From the NCBI GenBank assembly GCA_002336245.1, contig DDDG01000024.1:46108-110107 (forward strand): a stretch of 64,000 nucleotides of DNA, read 5' to 3'. The notes below the pieces were generated by a model, which made no database searches, was not told the origin of the DNA, and worked only from the letters and a program-made list of their open reading frames with translations. Of the stretch, positions 33,730 through 43,056 are shown piece by piece. The first letter of the stretch is position 1. Every line of letters begins with the position of its first letter. The DNA is from Flavobacteriales bacterium UBA1986. GTDB lineage: Bacteria > Bacteroidota > Bacteroidia > Flavobacteriales_G > Salibacteraceae. Made by a program: the position numbers and the translations under genes.

Positions 33730-34872
33730 ATGAAATTCGGAACCAAAACCATTCATGCGGGACTTCATCCAGATCCCGAAACTGGAGCCATCATGACTCC
33801 AATCTATCAAACCACAACCTACGTTCAAGCCCGTCCGGGTGATCACAGAGGTTACGAATATTCAAGAACAGGAAACCCAACTCGGCATGCTCTTGAAAGT
33901 AATTTGGCTGCCCTAGAAAACGGGAAGCACGGTCTCTGTTTTGGCAGTGGAATGGCCGCAATTGATGCGGTTGCAAAGCTGCTGAACCAAGGGGACGAAG
34001 TCATCAGCACGAACGACTTGTACGGAGGAACCTATCGACTTTTCACCAAAATCTACGAGCGCCTTGGCTTGAAGTTTCAGTTTACCTCTATGGCAGACCC
34101 TTCGGCCGTTGAAGCATTGGTAAACGAAAAAACGAAGATGCTTTGGATTGAAACTCCAACAAATCCGATGATGAACATCATCGACATCCAAGCAATGGTA
34201 ACCATTGGGAAAAAGCACGACTTAATCGTTTGTGTCGACAACACCTTTGCCACCCCTTACCTGCAGCGGCCTTTGGATTTGGGTGCTGACATCGTGATGC
34301 ACTCTGCTACCAAATATTTGGGCGGACACTCGGATGTAGTAATGGGCGCGTTGATTAGCTCGAATGATGAGCTTGCGGAGCGATTGTATTTCATTCAAAA
34401 CAGCTCAGGTGCCATTTGTGGTCCAATGGATTCATTCCTTGTTCTTCGAGGGATAAAAACCCTGCATCTCAGAATGCAACGGCATTCAGAAAATGGAAGA
34501 ACAATTGCCGAGTTCTTAAAGAACCATCCGGAAGTCGAGAAAGTGTACTGGCCCGGATTTGAAGATCACCCAAATCATCAGATTGCAAAAAAGCAGATGG
34601 ACGATTTTGGCGGCATGATTTCTTTCGTGGCAAAAGGAAACGACTACGAGAAAGCCATCCGAGTTGTGTCGTCAGTAAGGGTGTTCAGCCTTGCTGAATC
34701 TTTGGGAGGTGTTGAGTCTCTTTGTGGACACCCAGCCTCTATGACACACGCTTCTATTCCAAAAGAAGAACGCGAAAAAAATGGAATTGTAGACGCTTTG
34801 ATTCGTCTTTCGGTAGGAATTGAAGACATCGAAGATCTCAAAGCGGATTTAGATCAAGCATTGAAAAGTTAA
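33730..34872 (+). CDS. Cystathionine gamma-synthase/lyase family PLP enzyme
   Basis: A 380-residue pyridoxal-phosphate enzyme of Cys/Met metabolism. The PLP lysine is Lys195 in HSATKYLGGHSD, and IYQTTTYVQ near 25-33, YSRTGNPTR near 44-52 and CFGSGMAAIDA near 70-80 are intact. SLAESLGGVESLCGHPASMTH near 318-338 is near the substrate pocket. The family includes cystathionine gamma-synthase, gamma-lyase and beta-lyase; the sequence alone does not settle which. I lean to gamma-synthase or gamma-lyase. It is followed after 1 bp by a KtrA-like gene. Confidence 0.9.
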   Translation: MKFGTKTIHAGLHPDPETGAIMTPIYQTTTYVQARPGDHRGYEYSRTGNPTRHALESNLAALENGKHGLCFGSGMAAIDAVAKLLNQGDEVISTNDLYGGTYRLFTKIYERLGLKFQFTSMADPSAVEALVNEKTKMLWIETPTNPMMNIIDIQAMVTIGKKHDLIVCVDNTFATPYLQRPLDLGADIVMHSATKYLGGHSDVVMGALISSNDELAERLYFIQNSSGAICGPMDSFLVLRGIKTLHLRMQRHSENGRTIAEFLKNHPEVEKVYWPGFEDHPNHQIAKKQMDDFGGMISFVAKGNDYEKAIRVVSSVRVFSLAESLGGVESLCGHPASMTHASIPKEEREKNGIVDALIRLSVGIEDIEDLKADLDQALKS

Positions 34873-34873
34873 T

Positions 34874-35578
34874 ATGGGAGTAAGTAAATATGCCGTGATC
34901 GGCTTGGGTCATTTCGGAAATGAAATAGCCCGCGAACTTGCCGAAAGAGGCGCACAGGTTTTGGCCATCGACAACGACGAGTCGCACATTGAGAAAATTA
35001 AAGATGACGTGGCTTATAGTGTAACTATGGATTCCACGGATAGAAAAGCCCTGCACACTCAAGGTCTTTCAGATATGGATGCCGTTGTGGTTGCTATTGG
35101 TGCTGATTTTGAGGCACTATTGCTCACCACCGTTTATTTAATGGAGATGAATGTGAAGCGAATCATCGCTCGTGCCAACGGATTGCAGCAGAGAAAAATT
35201 CTGGAGCAAATGGGGGTTGAAGAAATCCTATCTCCAGAAAAAGAAGTTGCTGTTAACCTTGCGGAAAGACTGCTAAACCCAAGCATTCTAAATTATTTAC
35301 AGCTTCCCGACAATTACGAAATCGTTGAAATAAAAAGTCCGAGGCGCATCATAGGAAGGAAAATTGTGGACCTCGATATGAGGAATAAATACAAGATCAA
35401 CCTCATCACCATCAAGCGCGAATTCATCGACACCATCAATGGAGAGGAGTGTTGCGAAACGCACACTTTGGGGGTTCCCAATTCAAAGACGGAAATTTTT
35501 GAGAGCGATACTTTGGTTGTCTTCGGGCAAGTAAAAGACATCGAACGATTCATGGAAATCAATTGGACCTTTCACTGA
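34874..35578 (+). CDS. KtrA/TrkA-type potassium uptake regulator
   Basis: A 234-residue cytoplasmic RCK protein that gates a Ktr/Trk potassium channel in response to nucleotides. The RCK_N Rossmann domain begins VIGLGHFGNEIARELAE near 8-24 with an acidic end of strand 2 (AIDNDE near 34-39). The RCK_C domain covers about 150-234. Its membrane partner (KtrB/TrkH) is not adjacent, so it must be encoded elsewhere. The gene is 1 bp after the PLP enzyme and probably co-transcribed with it. Confidence 0.88.
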   Translation: MGVSKYAVIGLGHFGNEIARELAERGAQVLAIDNDESHIEKIKDDVAYSVTMDSTDRKALHTQGLSDMDAVVVAIGADFEALLLTTVYLMEMNVKRIIARANGLQQRKILEQMGVEEILSPEKEVAVNLAERLLNPSILNYLQLPDNYEIVEIKSPRRIIGRKIVDLDMRNKYKINLITIKREFIDTINGEECCETHTLGVPNSKTEIFESDTLVVFGQVKDIERFMEINWTFH

Positions 35579-35643
35579 TTTTGTGCCGCATTCCTGAACA
35601 TTCTTCGAAGACTTCCGTTTGGGATTTGTTGTTTCGTACATCT

Positions 35644-35676
35644 TTTGACATTTGTCACGCTTATCAATTAGTCTGA
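35644..35676 (+). promoter_or_regulatory. Weak candidate promoter of the M43 protease gene
   Basis: TTTG at 35644-35647, a 21-bp spacer and TAGTCTGA at 35669-35676 (6/8 to TAnnTTTG). The spacing is acceptable but the -7 match is poor. The 155 bp gap holds no gene. Confidence 0.28.
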
Positions 35677-35733
35677 ATTTTTTAGGCTAAAGACGTACAT
35701 TTGGAGCTCTACACGTCCAAAAAAAAGGATTTT

Positions 35734-38187
35734 ATGAAGGTATTGAATGCGAGTTTTTCGACACTGTTAGTGGTCATTTGCAGCAGCATAATGGCTCAAG
35801 CCCCGCTTAAGTATTTCAATACCAACGACACCCACTGCGGGACCGATGCTTATACTGAAGAGTATTTCCAAGCTCATCCCGAGAAGCGCATTGAATTCTC
35901 CGATAATTCTAGAGCAATCTTCGAACGAGCACGTCATACGTCTGCACGTGGTAACGAGAAGTTCATCATTCCTGTTGTGGTTCACATTGTTCACGACAAC
36001 GGCTTAGGAAACATCGATCTCGAACAGGTGCAAGATGCCATTGACATCTTAAATGAAGACTACGAACGATTTAATGCCGATGCAAACGAAACTCGAGAAG
36101 AGTTCAAACCTTTTGCTTTGGGAGCTCCTTTTGAATTTCGTTTGGCGCGTTTCGACCCGAATGGAGATCCAACGGATGGTGTTGTGCGCATCAACAACCC
36201 CAGTAAAACATATAATATGCGCAACGATGTGAAAAGTGTGAGCTATTGGAATTCTCGCTATTACTTCAATATGTGGTTGGTAAACTCCATTCAATCCTCA
36301 AGCGGAGGAACCGTTTTGGGTTATGCGCAATTTCCAGGAAGCGGCTCATGGTCAACTTATGGCTTGGTGATGCGCCACGATCAATTTGGCCGCATTGGAA
36401 CGAGTGTTGCCGATGGCCGAACTCTTACGCATGAAATGGGTCATTGCCTCGGACTTTACCACACTTTCCAAAGTGGATGTGGTACACGTTGTTACGACCG
36501 TGGAGATGAAATTTGTGACACACCACCATCTTCTTCTCCAACCTACAACTGCAACTTCAATCAAAACACTTGCTCAACGGATGAAAATGGAAACAAAATT
36601 GACTTTGTAGTCGGAGTTGGTGGCGATACGATTCGCGTGGACACGATTGAACTTGAAAAAGATTACCCAGACCAGATTGAAAACTACATGAGCTACGACG
36701 CTTGCCAGAATATGTTTACCCGCGGGCAAGTGAACGTTATGCTGGAGGTAGTGAAATCGTACTCCCGTTTGGAGGACCTTACTTCCGATAATAATTTGGA
36801 TGCAACAGGGGTAAGCCAATTGTACTCGGCGGATTTTGAGGCCGACCGCTTAATGGTTTGCACAGGCGAAGAAGTGAAGTATAAAGACAAGTCGGCCTAT
36901 GGCCCCGAATCTTGGTTTTGGGTTCTTGCAGGAGCAACACCTGAAATGCCAACTGGTGAATCTGTGAGTGTCAAATACAAAAGTCCTGGTCTTTACAGCG
37001 CTCGCTTATCCGTTTCAAATGGCCTCATCACCAAAATCAAAAACAAAGACAATTTCATCATGGTGAACCCAAAGGATGGCTATTTCTTCCCAGACTTTGA
37101 AGCCGATTTCGAAGATGGCTTGTTCCCCTCTGCTAAATGGATTGCTGAAGATGCAGACTTGGATGGCGTCACATGGGAGATGAATTCTCAAGTTGGAAGC
37201 TCTGGAACGCACAGCATGAAATTGAATAATTTCAATTCTACCCAAGGTGATTTGGACATCCTCTATTCTTCCACTTATGATTTGAGCGTGTTCCAATCGG
37301 CAGAATTGAGTTTTAGTTATGCCTCAGCAGAAAAATTTGTCTCCAATAATGATCGATTGATTGTGTCCTACAGCACCGATTGCGGCGAAAACTGGAACAG
37401 CTTCTGGAATGTGAATACAAACAACCTAGCTACTGCAAGTCCTGTTTCTGGAAGTGAGTTTGTTCCGAGCTCGAGCGATTGGACAAACGTTTCTCAAAGC
37501 CTTCCTTTGGCAGCTGCAAGTTCAGAAGACGTTCAAATTCGATTCAGTTTCATCTCAGGCGGAGGAAACAACTTCTATATAGACGACATCAATATCACCG
37601 GTGTTTGGAAGGGCAAGCCAACATTAAACTCTCCTGAAATTGGAGAAGAAGTCGACGCATTTAAAGCAACCTTAGATTGGAAATCTTTAGATGGTGTTGA
37701 TGAGTATGAATATCAAATTAGTGAAACCAGCGACTTCTCAAGCATACTGAAAAGTGGGAAAAAGAGCTTCATCGGCATAAGCCCCGACGGACTTGATACT
37801 GAGGTAGAAATCAATTCCCTGGATCGCGGAAAACTCTACTTCTGGAGAGTACGTGGTTTGAATGCAGGAACACCAACCGATTGGAGCGACGAATGGTTCT
37901 TCCGTATTTCTCAAACAGTTAGTCAAGAAGAGGTCTTCACTATTGCTCCAGAAATGCAAGTATTTCCCAATCCAACATCTGGCCTTTTGAACGTTCGCTT
38001 TGTGGGAACCGATGAGTCTTTTAAATTGGAAGTTCGCGACCTATCGGGACGTTTAGTCCTTGCTTCTTCAAATGAAGTGAGCGAAACCTCTAGCATCGAT
38101 GTATCGAATTTGGTCGAAGGTGTTTATCTAGTATCAGCCAGCAATTCGTCGTCGAGTTTTGTAAAAAGATTTATTCTTAGAAAATAG
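35734..38187 (+). CDS. Secreted M43 (pappalysin-like) metalloprotease with T9SS signal
   Basis: An 817-residue secreted protein. Signal peptide MKVLNASFSTLLVVICSSIMAQ, then a metzincin domain with zinc motif HEMGHCLGLYH at 233-243, the cysteine-rich loop typical of M43 (CGTRCYDRGDEICDTP near 249-264) and the Met-turn ENYMSYDACQNMF near 314-326. A PKD-like region (about 370-445), a region resembling a carbohydrate-binding or MAM fold (about 455-620) and an FN3-like region (about 635-730) follow. The C-terminus (VFPNPTSGLLNV near 742, ending FVKRFILRK) is a type A T9SS sorting domain. I chose ATG 35734, which starts the signal peptide; a TTG at 35701 would precede it. Confidence 0.9.
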   Translation: MKVLNASFSTLLVVICSSIMAQAPLKYFNTNDTHCGTDAYTEEYFQAHPEKRIEFSDNSRAIFERARHTSARGNEKFIIPVVVHIVHDNGLGNIDLEQVQDAIDILNEDYERFNADANETREEFKPFALGAPFEFRLARFDPNGDPTDGVVRINNPSKTYNMRNDVKSVSYWNSRYYFNMWLVNSIQSSSGGTVLGYAQFPGSGSWSTYGLVMRHDQFGRIGTSVADGRTLTHEMGHCLGLYHTFQSGCGTRCYDRGDEICDTPPSSSPTYNCNFNQNTCSTDENGNKIDFVVGVGGDTIRVDTIELEKDYPDQIENYMSYDACQNMFTRGQVNVMLEVVKSYSRLEDLTSDNNLDATGVSQLYSADFEADRLMVCTGEEVKYKDKSAYGPESWFWVLAGATPEMPTGESVSVKYKSPGLYSARLSVSNGLITKIKNKDNFIMVNPKDGYFFPDFEADFEDGLFPSAKWIAEDADLDGVTWEMNSQVGSSGTHSMKLNNFNSTQGDLDILYSSTYDLSVFQSAELSFSYASAEKFVSNNDRLIVSYSTDCGENWNSFWNVNTNNLATASPVSGSEFVPSSSDWTNVSQSLPLAAASSEDVQIRFSFISGGGNNFYIDDINITGVWKGKPTLNSPEIGEEVDAFKATLDWKSLDGVDEYEYQISETSDFSSILKSGKKSFIGISPDGLDTEVEINSLDRGKLYFWRVRGLNAGTPTDWSDEWFFRISQTVSQEEVFTIAPEMQVFPNPTSGLLNVRFVGTDESFKLEVRDLSGRLVLASSNEVSETSSIDVSNLVEGVYLVSASNSSSSFVKRFILRK

Positions 38188-38202
38188 AACAAGACACTCG
38201 AC

Positions 38203-38210
38203 TAGTTTTG
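38203..38210 (+). promoter_or_regulatory. -7 box of tatD, 4 nt before the start codon
   Basis: TAGTTTTG is an exact TAnnTTTG match with TCGC between it and the ATG at 38215. It would give a leaderless mRNA for tatD and the following genes, separate from the protease transcript. No clear -33 element is visible. Confidence 0.45.
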
Positions 38211-38214
38211 TCGC

Positions 38215-38991
38215 ATGCTCATCGACACGCATGCCCACCTTTTTCTAGATCAGTTTAAAGAAGATCTTCCCGAGGTCATTCAGCGCTCCAAATCAAATGG
38301 CGTTGAACTTTGCCTCATGCCCAACATCGACCTTGAGACCATCGACGATTTAAAGTCGACCTATTCTCAAGACCCAAGTTTCTTCCGAAAAATGATGGGC
38401 CTCCACCCTACTTCGGTTGCCGAAAATTGGGAGGAACAATTGGAGGGAATTAAGACGGAACTTTTCTCAAATCAAGAGGAGTACATCGCCGTTGGTGAAA
38501 TCGGTGTAGATCTCTATTGGGAACAAAAACTCAAAGCGGCACAAGAAAACGCTTTTCGTGAACAACTGCTGTGGGGCATTGAACTGAAAAAACCCGTGGT
38601 GATCCACGTGCGCGATTCCTTCGATGAATGCCTTCGCATTGTGGAAGAAGTAAATCACCCCGATCTCAGAGGAGTGTTTCATTGCTTTACTGGCAATCTC
38701 AATCAAGCCAATCGCATCCAAGAATTCGGTGACTTCTATATAGGTGTGGGTGGAGTCTTGACTTTTAAAAATAGCGGCCTCGACAGCACCCTTTTGAATG
38801 TCCCGCTTTCTTCCATGATTCTCGAAACAGATTCTCCCTTCTTGGCGCCAACACCTCATCGTGGCAAACGAAACGAGAGTTCATACATACGTTTGGTTGC
38901 AGAACGTTTGGCAGAGGTAAAAGACACAAGCATCGAGGAGTTGGAAGAAATCACCACGAGCAATGCCAAGAAACTCTTTAATTTGGACTGA
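38215..38991 (+). CDS. tatD: TatD family metal-dependent hydrolase
   Basis: A 258-residue TIM-barrel hydrolase of the TatD DNase family, linked to 3'-5' DNA exonuclease activity and repair. Metal ligands are visible in DTHAHLFLDQF near 4-14, AVGEIGVDLYW near 92-102, KPVVIHVRDSFDE near 125-137, GVFHCFTGN near 153-161 and LETDSPFLAP near 203-212. The stop shares its last base with the next start, so it is coupled to the asparaginase gene. Confidence 0.92.
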   Translation: MLIDTHAHLFLDQFKEDLPEVIQRSKSNGVELCLMPNIDLETIDDLKSTYSQDPSFFRKMMGLHPTSVAENWEEQLEGIKTELFSNQEEYIAVGEIGVDLYWEQKLKAAQENAFREQLLWGIELKKPVVIHVRDSFDECLRIVEEVNHPDLRGVFHCFTGNLNQANRIQEFGDFYIGVGGVLTFKNSGLDSTLLNVPLSSMILETDSPFLAPTPHRGKRNESSYIRLVAERLAEVKDTSIEELEEITTSNAKKLFNLD

Positions 38992-40019
38992 TGCCAAAAC
39001 ACTCGATACTTCTAATTTATACAGGCGGCACCATCGGAATGATTTCAGATCCGGAAAGCGGTGCATTGAAGGCCGTAGATTTTGAACATTTGAATGAGCA
39101 GATTCCAGAGTTGGCAAACTTTGATTTGAATATTGCCGTGCATTCGTTCGATAAGGCTTTGGATTCTTCCAATATGGGCCCCGAACATTGGAAGCACATT
39201 GCTCGAGTTATTTTCTCGGAATACGATTCATACGATGGCTTTGTCATCCTCCACGGCTCCGACACCATGGCCTATACGGCAAGTGCGCTGAGCTTTATGC
39301 TCGAAGGTTTGGGTAAACCTGTGATTCTCACTGGCTCTCAACTTCCAATTGGAATCATTCGAACAGACGGTAAAGAAAACCTCATCACAGCAATTGAGAT
39401 TGCCGCTGATAAAGAGGACGGCGTGTCAAAGGTTCAAGAAGTTTGCGTCTATTTTGAATACTCCTTGTACCGAGGAAACAGAACTCATAAAATAAGTGCA
39501 GAAGATTTTGAAGCCTTCGAATCTCCCAACCTAGCTCCAATGGCTGAGGCGGGTGTACACATTACCTACAATGTTCCGGCTTTATATCGCTCGCCTGTAC
39601 CTGAGTTGATGTTGCGCGATGAGCTGGATGCTTCAGTGGGACTTCTCACGGTTTACCCCGGAATGCCCAAAGCATATTACAAAAGCATCCTTGGTGTTCC
39701 AGAGCTCAAAATCGTGATTCTACAATCTTATGGCTCAGGAAATGCACCAACTGACCCAGAGTTCATCGCCGCACTAAGGTCCTTCATCGATTCTGGAAAA
39801 GTGATTCTGAACATTACACAATGCGAGGAAGGAAGCGTTGACCTCGGTAAGTACGAAACAAGTCGGCACCTATTGAATATTGGCGTAATCAGTGGATACG
39901 ATATGACTCTTGAAGCTGCCTTAACGAAAAGCATGTTTCTACTCGGGCAGTCGGATGACATCGATTGGATTAATGAACAACTACAGTCCTCTTTGCGAGG
40001 CGAATTGACTCGGCCATAA
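38991..40019 (+). CDS. ansA: Type I (cytoplasmic) L-asparaginase
   Basis: A 342-residue asparaginase that hydrolyses asparagine to aspartate and ammonia. The two active-site threonine segments are YTGGTIGMI near 10-18 and VILHGSDTMAYTASALSFML near 85-104. No signal peptide is present, which supports the low-affinity cytoplasmic type. It overlaps tatD by 1 bp and is followed after 2 bp by a TMTC-like gene. Confidence 0.92.
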   Translation: MPKHSILLIYTGGTIGMISDPESGALKAVDFEHLNEQIPELANFDLNIAVHSFDKALDSSNMGPEHWKHIARVIFSEYDSYDGFVILHGSDTMAYTASALSFMLEGLGKPVILTGSQLPIGIIRTDGKENLITAIEIAADKEDGVSKVQEVCVYFEYSLYRGNRTHKISAEDFEAFESPNLAPMAEAGVHITYNVPALYRSPVPELMLRDELDASVGLLTVYPGMPKAYYKSILGVPELKIVILQSYGSGNAPTDPEFIAALRSFIDSGKVILNITQCEEGSVDLGKYETSRHLLNIGVISGYDMTLEAALTKSMFLLGQSDDIDWINEQLQSSLRGELTRP

Positions 40020-40021
40020 TC

Positions 40022-41965
40022 ATGTCCAAATCTGCTCAAGCTTGGTTGCTCTTTGCTCTTGCCTGTGTTCTTTATGGAAACACGCTCTCGTTTGGATTCG
40101 CCCTAGACGATAAGATTGTCATTACCCATAATCAGTTCACAAAAAAAGGTTTGGATGGAATTGGGGACATTTTCTCCAACGATTCTATGACGGGTTTTTT
40201 CGGGGTGGACAAAAAACTTGTCGCAGGTGGACGTTACCGTCCGCTATCTATGGCGACCCATGCCATTGAGTGGGAATTTTTTCGTGACAATCCCTTCATT
40301 TATCATTTGGTCAACGTGCTTATGTACGCCCTCACGGTTTATGTGCTGTTCTTGTTTTTATCGAATCTATTCCGAGCCTACATAAAAGACGACAAGCAGT
40401 GGTACTTGCAACTGCCATTTTTGGTCTGCCTGATTTGGTTGATTCATCCGTTGCACACAGAAGCCGTTGCCAATGTTAAGGGTCGGGATGAAATCATGAG
40501 TGTTTTGGGCGGAATCGCTGCCATGCATTTCTACCTCAATTATTGGGACAATCAGAAGAAGAAGGATTTGATCATTGCCATCTTGTGCTTTTTCGGAAGT
40601 CTCTTATCCAAAGAGTCGAGCATAGTATTGATCGCCGTTTTCCCACTTGCTCTATTCTTTTTTCGGGAAGCTCCTTTGAAGCGATTGCTTAGGCCTACTT
40701 CCGTATTTGTACTTACAGGACTCGCCTACATCGCTTTGCGATTTGTCGTTCTGGGTTCAGCCAAATTGGATTCCTCTTTAGAGTTGATGAACAATCCTTT
40801 CATCAATGCATCGGGCACAGAAAAGATTGCCACTCTATTTCTGACCTACATCCTCTATTTTAAACTTCTAATTTTCCCACACCCTCTCACACACGACTAT
40901 TATCCGAAGCACATTCCAATCGTAGATTTTAGTGATCCCCTTGTTCTTCTTTCTGTTTTGATCCACATCGGCCTCCTTGTCGTTTTGCTGAGAAATTGGA
41001 AGAAGTGGCCACTTCTGAGTTTTGGAATTCTACTCTATTTCATTTCCTTTTCCTTGTATTCAAACATCGTGTTCAACATTGGCACCTTCATGAATGAGCG
41101 TTTTCTGTATTTACCCTCGCTCGGCTTCGCGGTCATCTTGGGCGCCTTTGTCGCTCGGTCGAAAGTAAATGTGAAGTTGATCCCTCCTCTTTTGGTTGTA
41201 TTTGTTCTTCTTTCATCCTGGAAAACAATCGATCGAAATTTTGCCTGGGAAAACGATTTTACGCTTGCAACCACCGATGTTCTGACTTCATCGGAAAGCG
41301 CGAAAGCGCAAATGGGTGCCGGTTCTGCTCTATTGGAAGCCGCTCAGGCAGAAACGAACCCGGTGAAAAAGAAAGAGCTCTTGCAATCGTCCATGGAACA
41401 CTTGTATCGCTCTATTCAAATTCACAAAACATACTTCCCTCCAATGATTTTGATGGGAAATGCGCTTGCCGAGGCAGAACGATGGGAGGAGAGTTTAGCC
41501 TATTACGAGAACTGTTTGAAGTTAAAACCTGGAGATAAAGATGGAATGAACAACCTTGAATATGTCGGGCAGAAATCAGCACAAAACAATTTGCACTCTA
41601 CTTCAGTTAAGGCCTACAACATGCTCTTGAAACAATCTCCCCAGCTGAGGTATTACAATGCGCTTGGCGAATTGTATGGTAAGAATATGGGCGACCTAAA
41701 CGCCACCATATCTATTGTGTCTCAAGGGCTCGAGCGTTTTCCAAACGATGCCGACTTGCTTCAAAAGCTAGGAGTTGCCAAAGCGATGCAAGGAAAAACC
41801 ATCGAAGCCTTGAAGTTGTTTCAGACTGCTTTGAACATCAAACCTGAAAGTGCTCGACTCCATTTGAACGTAGGCGTGGCCTATCAAAATCTCGGACGAA
41901 AAGATTCAGCAGATTATTATCTGCAAAAAGCCCTAGAAATTGAGCCAGAGCTAAGATTTAATTAA
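40022..41965 (+). CDS. TMTC-like GT-C membrane protein with TPR repeats
   Basis: A 647-residue protein with about ten membrane segments (1-410) followed by TPR repeats (about 420-647, for example LYRSIQIHKTYFPPMILMGN then ALNIKPESARLHLNVGVAY). The membrane part matches the signature of animal TMTC proteins: FALDDKIVI near 25-33 (the GT-C acidic pair), RYRPL near 72-76, HPLHTEAVANVKGRDEIM near 140-157, LLSKESSI near 196-203 and MNERFLYLPSLGF near 358-370. Human TMTC1-4 are protein O-mannosyltransferases. By analogy this may glycosylate exported proteins using a lipid-linked sugar, but that is inference. It is the last gene of the tatD-ansA run. Confidence 0.8.
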   Translation: MSKSAQAWLLFALACVLYGNTLSFGFALDDKIVITHNQFTKKGLDGIGDIFSNDSMTGFFGVDKKLVAGGRYRPLSMATHAIEWEFFRDNPFIYHLVNVLMYALTVYVLFLFLSNLFRAYIKDDKQWYLQLPFLVCLIWLIHPLHTEAVANVKGRDEIMSVLGGIAAMHFYLNYWDNQKKKDLIIAILCFFGSLLSKESSIVLIAVFPLALFFFREAPLKRLLRPTSVFVLTGLAYIALRFVVLGSAKLDSSLELMNNPFINASGTEKIATLFLTYILYFKLLIFPHPLTHDYYPKHIPIVDFSDPLVLLSVLIHIGLLVVLLRNWKKWPLLSFGILLYFISFSLYSNIVFNIGTFMNERFLYLPSLGFAVILGAFVARSKVNVKLIPPLLVVFVLLSSWKTIDRNFAWENDFTLATTDVLTSSESAKAQMGAGSALLEAAQAETNPVKKKELLQSSMEHLYRSIQIHKTYFPPMILMGNALAEAERWEESLAYYENCLKLKPGDKDGMNNLEYVGQKSAQNNLHSTSVKAYNMLLKQSPQLRYYNALGELYGKNMGDLNATISIVSQGLERFPNDADLLQKLGVAKAMQGKTIEALKLFQTALNIKPESARLHLNVGVAYQNLGRKDSADYYLQKALEIEPELRFN

Positions 41966-42007
41966 AGTGGGCGGTATGGAAAATTTTGTATTTTTTCGCT
42001 CCGCTTT

Positions 42008-42033
42008 ACGGAGCTACTAATCTCCGTGTTTTT
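42008..42033 (+). terminator. Terminator before tRNA-Ser, with a competing hairpin
   Basis: ACGGAG (42008-42013), an 8-nt loop and CTCCGT (42022-42027), followed by G and five T, form a rho-independent terminator for the TMTC-like gene. The left arm can instead pair with GCTCCG at 41998-42003 (stem GCTCCG-CTTTA-CGGAGC), so two structures exclude each other. The T-run ends directly at the first base of the tRNA. Confidence 0.55.
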
Positions 42034-42121
42034 GGAGAGGTGGCCGAGTGGTCGAAGGCGCACGCTTGGAAAGCGTGTAAGCGGCAAAACCGCTTCGGGG
42101 GTTCGAATCCCTTCCTCTCCG
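42034..42121 (+). tRNA. tRNA-Ser (anticodon GGA)
   Basis: An 88-nt class II tRNA. The acceptor stem GGAGAGG pairs with CCTCTCC (42114-42120), followed by discriminator G at 42121. The anticodon stem is CACGC/GCGTG with loop TTGGAAA, giving anticodon GGA, which reads UCC and UCU serine codons. The long variable arm (AAGCGG-CAAAA-CCGCTT) is typical of serine tRNAs. The T-loop TTCGAAT is present. CCA is not fully encoded, so it must be added. Confidence 0.95.
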
Positions 42122-42182
42122 CAGTGGCATGAATAATTAATGAAACCGAATAACGACTTAAATTAAATCAAACAGACGTACA

Positions 42183-43055
42183 ATGAAAAAGGTACTTACG
42201 CTTGTAGCACTATCTATGTTCCTAGTTCTCGGAACTAGTAATCTGGCTTACAGCCAAGGGAGTGAAGACGATGAAGAATCAACTGAAATGATGGCTGCCG
42301 AAGAAGGCGCTGCAGATTCAGGAATGACTGAAGAGGCTGTAGAAGAGGTTGCCGCACCGGTTGAAGAAGAAGTAGCAGCCGACACAATGGTCGAAGAAGA
42401 TGTTGTTGCTGAAGAACGCGGATTTCATCAAGTGGTGAAAGACAAGTTCATTGACGGTGGACCTATTTTCATGTCTTTCGTGCTTATTTGTTTGATTCTT
42501 GGTTTAGCTATTTGCATAGAGCGTATCTTATATCTCGCTCTTTCTACAACGAACACAACTAAGCTTCTCGAGAACATCGAAGGAGCTTTGAATTCAGGCG
42601 GCGTTGAAGCAGCAAAAGAAGTTTGTCGCAATACCAGCGGCCCAGTAGCAAGCATTTTCTACCAAGGATTGGATCGCTCTTCTGAGGGAATCGATATGGT
42701 TGAAAAATCTGTGATTGCATACGGTTCAGTTCAAATGGGCCAGATGGAAAAAGGTCTTTCTTGGATTTCACTTTTCATCGCCCTAGCCCCAATGCTTGGG
42801 TTCTTCGGAACAGTAATCGGTATGATTGGAGCTTTTGACGCGATTGCCGCCGCCAACAACATCTCCCCTGGTATCGTTGCCGGTGGTATTGGAGTTGCCT
42901 TGATCACGACCGTTTCAGGTCTTTTGGTTGCAATGGTTCTACAAGTATTTTACAACTACATCGTAGCTAAGGTTGATTCAATGGTGAACGACATGGAAAA
43001 TGCTTCAATTTCATTGATAGACATACTCGTTAAACACAACGCTAAAAACGGATAA
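42183..43055 (+). CDS. exbB: MotA/TolQ/ExbB proton channel protein
   Basis: A 290-residue inner-membrane protein of the ExbB/TolQ family, which with ExbD couples the proton gradient to envelope work such as TonB-dependent uptake. Unusually it starts with a cleavable-type signal sequence (MKKVLTLVALSMFLVLGTS) and an acidic, Glu/Ala/Val-rich periplasmic segment of about 50 residues (30-80), before the first family membrane helix (IFMSFVLICLILGLAICIE near 96-114). The two further helices (LFIALAPMLGFFGTVIGMI near 197-215 and ALITTVSGLLVAMVLQVFY near 238-256) carry the conserved Gly/Pro pattern. It is the first gene of a four-gene cluster. Confidence 0.9.
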   Translation: MKKVLTLVALSMFLVLGTSNLAYSQGSEDDEESTEMMAAEEGAADSGMTEEAVEEVAAPVEEEVAADTMVEEDVVAEERGFHQVVKDKFIDGGPIFMSFVLICLILGLAICIERILYLALSTTNTTKLLENIEGALNSGGVEAAKEVCRNTSGPVASIFYQGLDRSSEGIDMVEKSVIAYGSVQMGQMEKGLSWISLFIALAPMLGFFGTVIGMIGAFDAIAAANNISPGIVAGGIGVALITTVSGLLVAMVLQVFYNYIVAKVDSMVNDMENASISLIDILVKHNAKNG

Positions 43056-43056
43056 G

